From: Paenibacillus taihuensis
GTDB lineage: Bacteria > Bacillota > Bacilli > Paenibacillales > Paenibacillaceae
Assembly: GCF_003386535.1 (NCBI RefSeq)
Contig: NZ_QTTN01000057.1
Coordinates: forward strand, 1 to 35,393
DNA length: 35,393 bases
Reading direction: 5' to 3'
Shown here: positions 24,211-31,574 of the stretch, piece by piece
How positions within the stretch are numbered: position 1 is the first letter of the stretch
How the letters are laid out: the number at the start of each line of letters is the position of its first letter
Position numbers and translations under genes: made by a program
The notes under the pieces: generated by a model
Seen by the model: only the letters and a program-made list of their open reading frames with translations
Told to the model about the DNA's origin: nothing
Databases searched by the model: none

Positions 24211-25464
24211 TTACGACCTGCTCCCGTCTCGCATCCCCCACTTCACACGGATATCCGTTCCTGTGTCCCAACTCTTTCCCGCTCGGATAGCCCGAAGCAG
24301 CGGCTCGATCCAAACACCGAGCTCGCGGTACGATTCCGTCTGCACCATCGCTGCGGCAACACCTTCAAGGCAACTCCGCAGCGCAGGGCGGTCGCCTGCA
24401 TAATAGGCTTCGATGTAGCGCTCCTCCGCCGCAGGGCAATAAGCGAGCGTGCCGCTCTCCCGCGCGCAGAGCAGCGCCAGCGCGAACGCCGCCTTCGCGG
24501 CCAGCGGCGACACGAGCCAGCTCGGCAGCGTCCGGTACTCGAAGCCGCCATGCGGCTGCAGCCTGAAGTCGCCAAGGCTGCCATATCGCGGCCGGCGCGC
24601 TTGCTCCGCCGGCGATTCGATCATCGCGAGCGGGAACGCGATGTAGCTGTCCAGCTGGCGAAGCAGCTGGCCCGAGAGCGGCACCCCGCTCAAATGCAAA
24701 TGGCCGCCGAGCGCGAAGCCGGCGGCGGGCATGCCGCCAGCAGCCCAGCGCAGCGGCGGCTGATCGGGTATGCGCTGCGCTGCCTGCTGCAGCAGCTTCT
24801 GGATGTTGCGCGCGAGCACTGCCGGCGAATCCGATGGCGCAGGTCGCAGCTCGGCGACGGGGTACTGGATCTGCCCGCCGATGACGACGGAGTCGCAGCC
24901 AGCACCATGGCCGCCTTCCAGATAGCGGGCCGCGGAGACGACCTTGCCGTTCTCCGAGAGCAGCAGAAACTCAGGGTCCGCGCCTAGCAGCAGCTGCGCT
25001 CCCCCATGCTTCGCGGCTTCCAACCGCTCCTCATGCAGCCTCTCAGCCTCACCCCATATGCCTCCCGCCGTTGAATTCGGCGGAAGATTCACCGAAGCAA
25101 CCGCACAGCGGCCAGACTCATCCGCCCGCAGCTCAATGACCCCGCTGTCCAGACCGCACGCATACAAAGCCCTGACTGCGAGCCGCGTTAAAGCCTTATA
25201 GCGCGAATCCGCTTCTGTCAGCAGATCACCTCCACCGGAGCTCGAGCCGTAGCCAGAGCTGGAGCTCGGCACAACACCTTTTCCGCGTAACGAGAGCTTC
25301 TCCACTGCAATCGGCAGCAGCTGATACAGCGATACCCGAAATCTCCTCATCACTGCTGCCTGCTGCTTATCCTCCGCAATTACCGCAACACCGGCTCGTC
25401 TCAGCCGCCTGTAAAGCTCTGCTGCGGATGTCTCGACAAAAGCTTTTGTCTTACTGTTCTCCAC
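24211..25464 (-). CDS. COOH-NH2 ligase-like (amidoligase type 2) protein
   Basis: A 417-aa protein resembling the phage-type COOH-NH2 ligase family, distant relatives of glutamate-cysteine ligase that join a carboxylate and an amine. Key stretches are LLLGADPEFLLL, VAELRPAPS, GGHLHLSG and GGFEYRTLPSWL, the GCS-like metal and substrate strands. A Ser/Gly-rich linker (about 66-80) separates a short N-terminal domain. The start is GTG with only a weak ribosome site. The GC content is clearly higher than in its neighbours, by eye. It lies downstream of cotE beyond a strong terminator; a role in modifying spore or wall components is speculative. Family assignment is moderate. Confidence 0.65.
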   Translation of the reverse strand: MENSKTKAFVETSAAELYRRLRRAGVAVIAEDKQQAAVMRRFRVSLYQLLPIAVEKLSLRGKGVVPSSSSGYGSSSGGGDLLTEADSRYKALTRLAVRALYACGLDSGVIELRADESGRCAVASVNLPPNSTAGGIWGEAERLHEERLEAAKHGGAQLLLGADPEFLLLSENGKVVSAARYLEGGHGAGCDSVVIGGQIQYPVAELRPAPSDSPAVLARNIQKLLQQAAQRIPDQPPLRWAAGGMPAAGFALGGHLHLSGVPLSGQLLRQLDSYIAFPLAMIESPAEQARRPRYGSLGDFRLQPHGGFEYRTLPSWLVSPLAAKAAFALALLCARESGTLAYCPAAEERYIEAYYAGDRPALRSCLEGVAAAMVQTESYRELGVWIEPLLRAIRAGKSWDTGTDIRVKWGMRDGSRS

Positions 25465-25496
25465 ACCCGCTCACCGCCTGCACCCTCTATTTTTCG

Positions 25497-25520
25497 AAAA
25501 AAAAGAGGGCTCTCGCCCTC
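25497..25520 (-). terminator. cotE intrinsic terminator
   Basis: On the minus strand GAGGGC-GAGA-GCCCTC is followed by eight Ts, about 55 bases past the cotE stop. Confidence 0.9.
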
Positions 25521-25573
25521 GAATCTTTCACTGCCCTCGCATACATTACATTACAAAGCTGTAATCGCCTAAA

Positions 25574-26128
25574 TTACAGTTCGTCGTCGAGCAGCTCCGG
25601 ATCCAAATCTTCAAATTCACCGTCATCGCCATACTCGAATTCCTTACCGTCATCCGATCCGCCTGGCAAAGTGGCTACCCATACTTTCGTCTCAGCAACA
25701 AGCACGACCGCGAATTCGCGCTCCACGCGAAGGACGACACTGTTGCCGCTGGACGAAATGTTTGCCTCAATGCAGTTTGGCTCTTGCGTTGACTCCGCAG
25801 ATACTTCCTCGGTCGAAGCCCGATGCTTCGGATCCAGATAGGAGAGCGGCACGTGTTCAACGTAAGAGAGCGTCTCTTTGGCTACGTCTGTTTGCGAGTT
25901 TTTGTTGTATGAATACCAAATGTTGACATCGTAAGTACCGATAACTTCGATCCCGTCCCCTGAGCGGACCGCCTCATATTGATGGTTTATAATCCATGCG
26001 CCCAAGATGCTCGTTGGGTGATGAGGCGGCGTAACGTTATGAGTTACTGTGGAAAACTTACGACCTTTGCCGCAGACAGCTTTGGTAATAATTTCTCTAG
26101 CCTTAAGCTGTTTATCTGCATAAGCCAT
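25574..26128 (-). CDS. cotE: CotE, outer spore coat morphogenetic protein
   Basis: CotE directs assembly of the outer coat around the forespore. The start is the ATG at 26128, eight bases after GGAGGAGG, giving 184 aa (about 180 is typical). The N-terminal half has the family pattern REIITKAVCGKGRK and HPTSILGAWIINH, followed by strands such as GTYDVNIWYSYN and TKVWVATLPGG. The C-terminus is strongly acidic (Asp/Glu/Leu), as in other CotE proteins. In B. subtilis cotE is adjacent to mutS; here the GH172 and amidoligase genes are inserted between them. A sigma-K-like promoter lies upstream and a strong terminator downstream. Confidence 0.95.
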   Translation of the reverse strand: MAYADKQLKAREIITKAVCGKGRKFSTVTHNVTPPHHPTSILGAWIINHQYEAVRSGDGIEVIGTYDVNIWYSYNKNSQTDVAKETLSYVEHVPLSYLDPKHRASTEEVSAESTQEPNCIEANISSSGNSVVLRVEREFAVVLVAETKVWVATLPGGSDDGKEFEYGDDGEFEDLDPELLDDEL

Positions 26129-26162
26129 CGATCTAACCTCCTCCATACAATCATTCAATTAA

Positions 26163-26190
26163 AGTGTATGCAGGACATTCGTCTACGGTG
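26163..26190 (-). promoter_or_regulatory. candidate sigma-K promoter of cotE
   Basis: On the minus strand CACC (26187-26190), a 16-base spacer and CATACACTT, beginning with CATACACT at 26163-26170, fit the sigma-K pattern mACm-N16-CATAnnnTA with one mismatch. CATACACT also fits a sigma-E -10, but no matching -35 is seen. B. subtilis cotE is read from sigma-E and sigma-K promoters. Confidence 0.55.
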
Positions 26191-26277
26191 ACTATTTATT
26201 TTTGACCTGTACAAATTTTTACTAACTCTAGTTTAAAAGGTTGATTTCATAGTGAAACAGCTGTGCCGCATCTGGCC

Positions 26278-27273
26278 CTAATCGGCCGCCGCCGCGGTAT
26301 CGAGGCTGTTTTTCTGCTTTTTCAGCCGCCTCGCAATGGCGAGGTAATGCTCGAGCTCATGCATCAGATGCCAGATCGCCGCGCGAATTTCGAATTCTTC
26401 GCGGGTTGTTGGCAGCGCCATGGACCGGAATCGCTCCCCAAGCAGCTTCCGGTTCTCTTCTACTTTACCTTCATACACGTCGGATTTCAGATCGCCGGCC
26501 AGATCCTCGAACAGCTCTGCAGCCAATTCGCCCTGCGGTAAGCTCTCATATACATGAGCCAGCTGCGTCAACATGAGACTGATCGAATCCAGCTGCTGCT
26601 GGCGCATCTCAAAATAGTTCGACCAATGCATCTTCACGCCGAATGAGCCACGCAGCTCCCGCCAGATGAGATTCTCGCGGCTCACATCTGCCCTCCGAAT
26701 TCCCTCTTCAATGGCTTTCCCCGCGTCAAGCAGCTCTTCTCCGTCCCAAACGAGTGCCGGATTGCGAAGCGTCTGCGCCATTTTCGTGAAAATCGCGCCG
26801 AACTTCTCTTCCGTCATATGCCGAAGCTCTACTAACTTATGTTCCTCCTTCGGTATATAGAGCAGATTGACGATGAGTGCCCAACCGAGTCCAGTTAGCA
26901 GCAGCATGATTTCATTGCCAATTAAATGTGTCGTCACTTCTTCCTTCGCATACACGTGGAAGACGATAACGGCGCTCGTCACGATGCCTTCCTTCAGATG
27001 AAAACGGGATAGAATCGGAAAAGCGAAGAGGATGAAGATCGATATCGTCCATAAGTGAAATCCGAGCAGGATGAATAGTAATGAAGCAAAGAATAGGCCG
27101 AGTACCGAAGCCATGAATCTTGCGAACGCGTTGCGAAGACCGCGCAGCACCGTTACTTCGACGCCGATAATCGCAAGCAGCCCCGCGGCGAGCGGGGGCT
27201 GAAGCCCCAGATAATGAGCCGTATATAGTGCGGCAAGCGCCGCGATGGCGGTTTTAATGACACGAATGCCCAT
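26278..27273 (-). CDS. aromatic acid exporter (ArAE/YqjA) family membrane protein
   Basis: A 331-aa membrane protein. Residues 1 to about 140 form a compact bundle of membrane helices, including YLGLQPPLAAGLLAIIGVEVT and VLRGLRNAFARF, typical of the ArAE_1 (DUF939) domain. The remaining 190 residues are a cytoplasmic, helix-rich domain rich in Glu, Leu and Arg, matching the ArAE C-terminal domain (B. subtilis YqjA). Related FUSC proteins export aromatic acids; the substrate of this subgroup is not established. AGGAGG lies nine bases before the ATG. It follows the M32 carboxypeptidase gene past a terminator and stands as a separate unit. Confidence 0.88.
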   Translation of the reverse strand: MGIRVIKTAIAALAALYTAHYLGLQPPLAAGLLAIIGVEVTVLRGLRNAFARFMASVLGLFFASLLFILLGFHLWTISIFILFAFPILSRFHLKEGIVTSAVIVFHVYAKEEVTTHLIGNEIMLLLTGLGWALIVNLLYIPKEEHKLVELRHMTEEKFGAIFTKMAQTLRNPALVWDGEELLDAGKAIEEGIRRADVSRENLIWRELRGSFGVKMHWSNYFEMRQQQLDSISLMLTQLAHVYESLPQGELAAELFEDLAGDLKSDVYEGKVEENRKLLGERFRSMALPTTREEFEIRAAIWHLMHELEHYLAIARRLKKQKNSLDTAAAAD

Positions 27274-27292
27274 TCGTCGGCTCCTCCTTAAG

Positions 27293-27328
27293 AAAGCCGT
27301 CCCTGCGACTGGCGCGGGGAGCGGCTTT
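27293..27328 (-). terminator. terminator after the M32 carboxypeptidase gene
   Basis: Arms AAAGCCG (27293-27299) and CGGCTTT (27322-27328) are extended inward by CCC/GGG and GCG/CGC. They lie about 25 bases past the stop, with a short T-rich tail on the minus strand. Confidence 0.7.
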
Positions 27329-27351
27329 TGGTTGCTTTTACAGCCTATGGC

Positions 27352-28863
27352 TTACAGTTTGTAGATATCCGTATACTTCTTCTCGAGATAGCGGAACAGA
27401 TAGTCCGGATCAAGCGATTTGCCCGTAATGCTCGTGATCAGCTCCGATGGCGTTCTGAGCTTGCCGTATTGATACACCTTGTCTGTCAGCCATTCCTTGA
27501 TCGGAATAAGGTTGCCGCTCTCGACGAGCTCCCAGAAGTTCGGCATTTCGCGCTCCAGCGTATCCGTAATCTGAGCAGCGTACATGTTGCCGAGGGAGTA
27601 CGACGGGAAGTAACCGAACGAACCTCCCGACCAGTGTACGTCCTGAAGAACCCCTTCGCCATCATTCTCAGGCTCGATGCCGAGATATTCTTTGTACTTC
27701 GCATTCCACAGCGCTGGCAGCTCGGATGCTTTCACGCCTTCATTGAAGATCTGCTTCTCGATCTCATAACGAATGATGATGTGCAGGTTATATGTCAGCT
27801 CATCGGCTTCGATACGGATCAAGGAAGGCTGCGAAACGTTTGTCGCGCGGTAGAAATCTTCCACCGAAACATCGAGCTGGTTCGGAAAATGCTGCTGCAA
27901 ATCGCCGAAGTAACGTTTCCAGAAGCCCATGCTGCGTCCGATCACATTCTCCCAGAAACGGGATTGCGACTCGTGGATACCCATCGATGTTCCCGTGCAG
28001 AGCGTTGTGCCGATGAGATCTTTGCTGATGTTCTGCTCGTATAGCGCATGACCGCATTCATGGATCGTACCGAACAGCGCACTTGTCACATCGTCCGCCA
28101 AGTAACGCGTCGTGATTCGCACGTCGCCAGGGTTCAGACCCGTTGCAAAAGGATGCGCGCTCTCATCAAGACGTCCGCCTGTGAAGTCGAAGCCCATCTG
28201 CTCCAGGATGAACAGGCTGAACTTCTTCTGCGCTTCCTTCGCGTATTGCTGCTTCAAGAAGCCCGTTTCTGGCTGGTGCGGCGAATTCGCGATTGCGGCC
28301 GACAATGGCACGAGCTTCTCGCGCAAGCCGCCGAATACACGGTCAAGCTCCGCTGTTGTCATGCCTGGCTCGTACATATCGAGCAGCGTGTCATAGCGCG
28401 TGCCTTTCACGCCCCACAGATCGATGAACTGATTCGTGTACGTGATGATTTTGTCGAGGTACGGCTCGAACGACGCGAAATCGCTGTTTGCTTTCGCCTC
28501 TTCCCACATCGACTCTGCTTGCGAAGTGAGAACGACGTATTCCTGGTACAGCTTCGGCGGAATTTTGACGCTGCGGTCGTATTCCTTGCGCGTTTCGGTT
28601 ACAAGGCGCTGATGAATTTCACTTAATCCTTCATATGTATCGGACTGCTCTAGCTCGCTTAACCATTCGCCAAGCTCAGGCGCCGTCGCAAGCTTAAACA
28701 TTTGCCCGGACAAGTTGCCGATGGCTTCCGAACGTACATCCATCCCTTTGCGCGGTGCGCCAGTACGCAAATCCCAATAAAGCAGGCCAAGCGATTCTTC
28801 GTAACTCTTGATTAGCGCGATTCGTTCTACGAATAAGTCCAGCGCTTTGTTCGAAATTGTCAT
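27352..28863 (-). CDS. M32-family metallocarboxypeptidase
   Basis: Removes C-terminal residues from peptides with a bound metal ion; a cytoplasmic protein of 503 aa, the normal M32 length. The active site is HECGH (His268, Glu269, His272) with third ligand Glu298 in GIHESQSRFWEN. The M32-specific HPF (237-239) and DVRITTRY (from 247) motifs are present. The mainly helical fold includes the N-terminal lid. The best ribosome site, GGAAAGGTG, lies about eleven bases before the ATG. It is divergent from the YqkB-like gene. It probably recycles peptides; no partner is visible nearby. Confidence 0.95.
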   Translation of the reverse strand: MTISNKALDLFVERIALIKSYEESLGLLYWDLRTGAPRKGMDVRSEAIGNLSGQMFKLATAPELGEWLSELEQSDTYEGLSEIHQRLVTETRKEYDRSVKIPPKLYQEYVVLTSQAESMWEEAKANSDFASFEPYLDKIITYTNQFIDLWGVKGTRYDTLLDMYEPGMTTAELDRVFGGLREKLVPLSAAIANSPHQPETGFLKQQYAKEAQKKFSLFILEQMGFDFTGGRLDESAHPFATGLNPGDVRITTRYLADDVTSALFGTIHECGHALYEQNISKDLIGTTLCTGTSMGIHESQSRFWENVIGRSMGFWKRYFGDLQQHFPNQLDVSVEDFYRATNVSQPSLIRIEADELTYNLHIIIRYEIEKQIFNEGVKASELPALWNAKYKEYLGIEPENDGEGVLQDVHWSGGSFGYFPSYSLGNMYAAQITDTLEREMPNFWELVESGNLIPIKEWLTDKVYQYGKLRTPSELITSITGKSLDPDYLFRYLEKKYTDIYKL

Positions 28864-28904
28864 TAAATGGTCATCACCTTTCCATAACGTTTACCAGCTA
28901 CTAC

Positions 28905-28933
28905 TTGATCATACTTTTTGCAACCCGTATAAT
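28905..28933 (+). promoter_or_regulatory. promoter of the YqkB-like gene
   Basis: TTGATC (28905-28910), a 17-base spacer and consensus TATAAT (28928-28933), about 50 bases before the start codon. Confidence 0.75.
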
Positions 28934-28983
28934 CAACCTAATCATCATTGTGTGTCCAAGCATTAGCGAAAGGAGTCCTGATC

Positions 28984-29307
28984 GTGCATTTTACATTTAC
29001 ATCTTCCGCGGCAGCACAGCTTGAGCCGTATATGCAGGATGGCAGCAAGCATCTGAAGCTGTTGTACGATACAGAAGGATGTGGCTGCGTTGTGAGCGGC
29101 GTCCCTACGCTGCAAGTCATCGGTGCTCCACTTGAAGATGACAAGCTCGGCGAAGGTACACCTTACTCTGTCTGGTACGAACCGCGTTATGAAGTCTTTT
29201 TCGAGCCGAAGCTGAAGGTCGATTACAATGAAGACCGGAATGCGTTCAGCTTGAAGAGCGACAATCAGATTTATACTGCTAATTTGCGGTTAATGAAGTC
29301 ATACTAA
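28984..29307 (+). CDS. HesB/IscA-like protein (YqkB-type)
   Basis: A 107-aa protein with the HesB-like (Fe-S biosynthesis) fold, closest in pattern to B. subtilis YqkB/YneR. The start is GTG at 28984, eight bases after GGAG. The sequence shows LKLLYDTEGCGCVVSGVPTL in parts (LLYDTEGCGC, Cys33 and Cys35) and late strands ending in KSDNQIYTANLRL. It lacks the C-terminal Cys-x-Cys pair of true A-type Fe-S carriers, so a scaffold role cannot be assumed. It is divergent from the carboxypeptidase gene and 42 bases upstream of the carbonic anhydrase gene, possibly co-transcribed. Confidence 0.82.
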   Translation: MHFTFTSSAAAQLEPYMQDGSKHLKLLYDTEGCGCVVSGVPTLQVIGAPLEDDKLGEGTPYSVWYEPRYEVFFEPKLKVDYNEDRNAFSLKSDNQIYTANLRLMKSY

Positions 29308-29349
29308 GCAAAAGCGAAAATCCGTTATTATGGGCGAGGAGGAACTGCT

Positions 29350-29928
29350 GTGAACAATATTAAAGAGATCCTGAAGTTCAATGAACAGTTTGTAGAGAAT
29401 CGTGAGTACGAGAAATACATAACGAGTCGTTTCCCTGAGAAGAAAATGGTTATCGTTACTTGTATGGACACGCGTCTGATCGAGCTGCTGCCAAAAGCAC
29501 TTAATTTGAAGAACGGCGATGCGAAAATCATTAAAAATGCCGGCGCGATCGTTACGCAGCCGTTCGGCAACATTATGCGAAGCATTCTAATTGCGGTCTA
29601 CGAGCTTGGTGCAGAGGAAGTTGTCGTCATCGGTCACCACGGCTGCGGTATGACAGGCCTCAATCCTGACGTCGTCATCAAGCATATGCTCGAAAATGGC
29701 GGCGTGAAGGAGGAGACAATCCGTACGCTGACAAACTCCGGCATGCATCTGGAACGCTGGCTGACTGGCTTCGACAACGTGCAGGACTCTGTTGAACGAA
29801 GTGTTGGCATCATTAAGAACCACCCTCTTCTTCCGGTTAACACGCCGGTACACGGCCTCATTATTGATCCGGAAACAGGCAAGCTCGATCTTGTCGTGGA
29901 TGGTTACGAACCAGTGGAACAGAAATAA
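29350..29928 (+). CDS. beta-carbonic anhydrase
   Basis: Interconverts carbon dioxide and bicarbonate with a zinc ion. The product is 192 aa, the short YtiB-like bacterial type. Zinc ligands are Cys38 (CMDTR, with Asp40 and Arg42 as the catalytic dyad), His96 and Cys99 (GHHGC). NAGAIVTQPFGNIMRSI is the conserved active-site loop. The start is GTG with AGGAGG seven bases upstream. It follows the YqkB-like gene by 42 bases and ends at a bidirectional terminator shared with the DUF309 gene. Confidence 0.95.
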   Translation: MNNIKEILKFNEQFVENREYEKYITSRFPEKKMVIVTCMDTRLIELLPKALNLKNGDAKIIKNAGAIVTQPFGNIMRSILIAVYELGAEEVVVIGHHGCGMTGLNPDVVIKHMLENGGVKEETIRTLTNSGMHLERWLTGFDNVQDSVERSVGIIKNHPLLPVNTPVHGLIIDPETGKLDLVVDGYEPVEQK

Positions 29929-29943
29929 TTAATGGACTCAGCA

Positions 29944-29993
29944 AAAAAGCTTAGTTTCCGAAGAGGTCCGCCTCTTGTGGAGCTAAGCTTTTT
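29944..29993. terminator. bidirectional terminator
   Basis: AAAAAGCTTAG (29944-29954) pairs with CTAAGCTTTTT (29983-29993), and AGAGG/CCTCT pairs inside. T-runs occur on both strands, serving the carbonic anhydrase (+) and DUF309 (-) genes. Confidence 0.9.
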
Positions 29994-29995
29994 CT

Positions 29996-30544
29996 TTATT
30001 GTGCAGATGACGGCGACGGAGGCTGCTGCCCTGCTCTTCTTCGCGCCGCAGCTTCTGCTCGAGCTGCAATGACCTCACTTCGGTCGCGCAGAGTATGGCG
30101 ATGGATGAGCTCGTCTGCTTCACGGCTCGGCTCTCCCCAACTATGACCCTCCTGCTCAGCCCTCTGCATGCCCCTCGCTTGAAGCGCTTCATCTATAATA
30201 GGAAAATTCAGATCCGTGAATGGCTGTCTGCTTTCGAGATGAGCAATGCGTTGTACGATTAGCTCTCGCACGGCTTCGCCATCAAGTCCAAGGTCATCTA
30301 ATCGCTCGGCTGTTAGCCGGTTCTCGGCTTGGCGCATCATGAGCAGCGCACCGCGAAAGTTGCTTCTCCGATGATGATAAGAGCTGACAGCCAACTGGAT
30401 CAGCCCGACCCATGTGTCATTTCGCGAATCTTCGGATTGCTCCTTCCAGTATTCTTCAAGCAGCTCATGGCATTCGAAATAATCTCTTGTCGCATGAAAT
30501 TCGTAGAGATAGGCTTCGTACGCCGCCGGATACTTGTACTCCAT
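29996..30544 (-). CDS. DUF309 protein
   Basis: A 182-aa protein with the DUF309 signature FHATRDYFECHELLEEYW in parts (DYFECHELLE...W, residues about 22-36), followed by LIQLAVSSYHHRRSN and GALLMM. It is an all-helical domain of unknown function related to B. subtilis YpuF. The last 60 residues are an Arg/Ala/Glu-rich, poorly conserved tail. GAGGAGGG lies six bases before the ATG at 30544; an upstream in-frame ATG at 30562 overlaps this ribosome site and is unlikely. It is divergent from the secreted-protein gene. Confidence 0.82.
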   Translation of the reverse strand: MEYKYPAAYEAYLYEFHATRDYFECHELLEEYWKEQSEDSRNDTWVGLIQLAVSSYHHRRSNFRGALLMMRQAENRLTAERLDDLGLDGEAVRELIVQRIAHLESRQPFTDLNFPIIDEALQARGMQRAEQEGHSWGEPSREADELIHRHTLRDRSEVIAARAEAAARRRAGQQPPSPSSAQ

Positions 30545-30665
30545 TGCTGTCCCTCCTCGCATAATGAAAAAAGAGAATGAAAACTGAAACCTTTGATTAT
30601 ATTATTCGTAATTGTACAGAAAGGCAACATACCCAGCTTGCAAACTATCAGGAGGAGAATCACAG

Positions 30666-31097
30666 ATGAAAAAAGGGATTTTATTATTGATGGCTTTCGC
30701 GCTGTTCTTTGCATTCAGCGTAGGGTCAGCAGACGCTAAGCCAAGGGGCGGCAGCTTTAAGTCACCGAAGAAGAGCTACACGCAAACTCCTTCGAAGCCT
30801 GCAGATAACGTGAACAAAAGCACAACAGGCACAACGAAATCCGGTACGACGGCGACAACGACCCAGAAGCGCGGATTCTTCAGCGGCGGCAGCTTCATGA
30901 AAGGCCTTATGATTGGCGGTCTTGCAGGTCTGCTGTTCGGCGGGATGTTCGGAAACCTCGGCTTCCTGGGCGACTTATTCGGTTTACTCATTAATGTGCT
31001 CGCGATCTATCTGGTTATCGTAGCGATACGCGGCATATTCCATTACTTCAGGTCTCGCCGCAGACCATCGAATCCTGAGCATAGGAGACCTTACTAA
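30666..31097 (+). CDS. small exported Gly-rich membrane protein
   Basis: I do not recognise a precise family. The 143-aa product has a signal peptide (1 to about 24, ending in SADA), a Ser/Thr/Lys-rich spacer (25-68), then FFSGGSFMKGLMIGGLAGLLFGGMF in parts, a Gly-zipper membrane segment (about 77-100), a second helix (101-124) and an Arg-rich tail. The pattern resembles the membrane part of Tim44-domain-like bacterial proteins without the Tim44 domain. The start ATG follows AGGAGG by ten bases; the frame runs 18 codons further upstream without a ribosome site. It lies three bases before the YxcD-like gene, in one operon. Confidence 0.75.
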   Translation: MKKGILLLMAFALFFAFSVGSADAKPRGGSFKSPKKSYTQTPSKPADNVNKSTTGTTKSGTTATTTQKRGFFSGGSFMKGLMIGGLAGLLFGGMFGNLGFLGDLFGLLINVLAIYLVIVAIRGIFHYFRSRRRPSNPEHRRPY

Positions 31098-31100
31098 TCG

Positions 31101-31379
31101 ATGAGAATCTATACGGACGAGATTATAAACGCCGTTTGCCTCCATATGGCTGAACGCAGAGGGGTCTCGCCGACAGACGTCGAAGTACAGCTGTCATGGG
31201 AAGAGCAATACGGATATACCGCGGAGGTTTGGGTGCAGGGCCGCAGCCAGTACTTGGTTGAGGCGAACCTGCTCGAAGCGATTGAACAATATTTGTGGAA
31301 GCAGTATCAAATTCGCAAGTTCCGTTCCCAGATTACACTGGACGCGGAGGATGAGATTTGGGCGGATATTGAAGACTAA
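31101..31379 (+). CDS. YxcD-like (DUF2653) protein
   Basis: A 92-aa acidic cytoplasmic protein that resembles the DUF2653/YxcD family of Bacillota: DEIINAVCLHMAERRGVSP, a beta strand VEVQLSWEEQYGYTAEVWVQGR in parts, NLLEAIEQYLW, and an acidic tail. The function is unknown. AGGAGACC lies ten or more bases before the ATG, and the upstream gene ends three bases earlier, so the two are surely co-transcribed. A strong terminator follows. Confidence 0.75.
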   Translation: MRIYTDEIINAVCLHMAERRGVSPTDVEVQLSWEEQYGYTAEVWVQGRSQYLVEANLLEAIEQYLWKQYQIRKFRSQITLDAEDEIWADIED

Positions 31380-31426
31380 CATTGAAGAGATTGGGTTGTT
31401 GAATCGCAGATGTTAGGCTGTGAAAT

Positions 31427-31466
31427 GAAGCGGGTGCAGAGTAAAATCTGTACCCGCTTCTTTTTT
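31427..31466 (+). terminator. intrinsic terminator
   Basis: Arms 31427-31440 and 31447-31460 pair over 13 of 14 positions with a 6-base loop, followed by six Ts. It ends the operon of the exported and YxcD-like genes. Confidence 0.9.
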
Positions 31467-31525
31467 CGGGAAAATCCCAATGGAAATTATCGGAATTTGT
31501 CATTTTCTGCGCAACCTCTCTCTCT

Positions 31526-31549
31526 ATTCTACGTCTAATAGAGTAGAAT
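31526..31549. promoter_or_regulatory. palindrome before the GH18 gene
   Basis: ATTCTAC (31526-31532) and GTAGAAT (31543-31549), with an inner TCT/AGA pair, lie just upstream of the ribosome site. This could be an operator. No convincing promoter was found beside it. Confidence 0.35.
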
Positions 31550-31574
31550 TCTGAGAGGAGTGTTACGATTTTCC

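Noticed and set aside
28948..28983. Upstream extension of the YqkB-like frame to 28948
   Set aside because: The ribosome site GGAG at 28972-28975 and GTG at 28984 give the start; the extension would place the ribosome site inside the gene.
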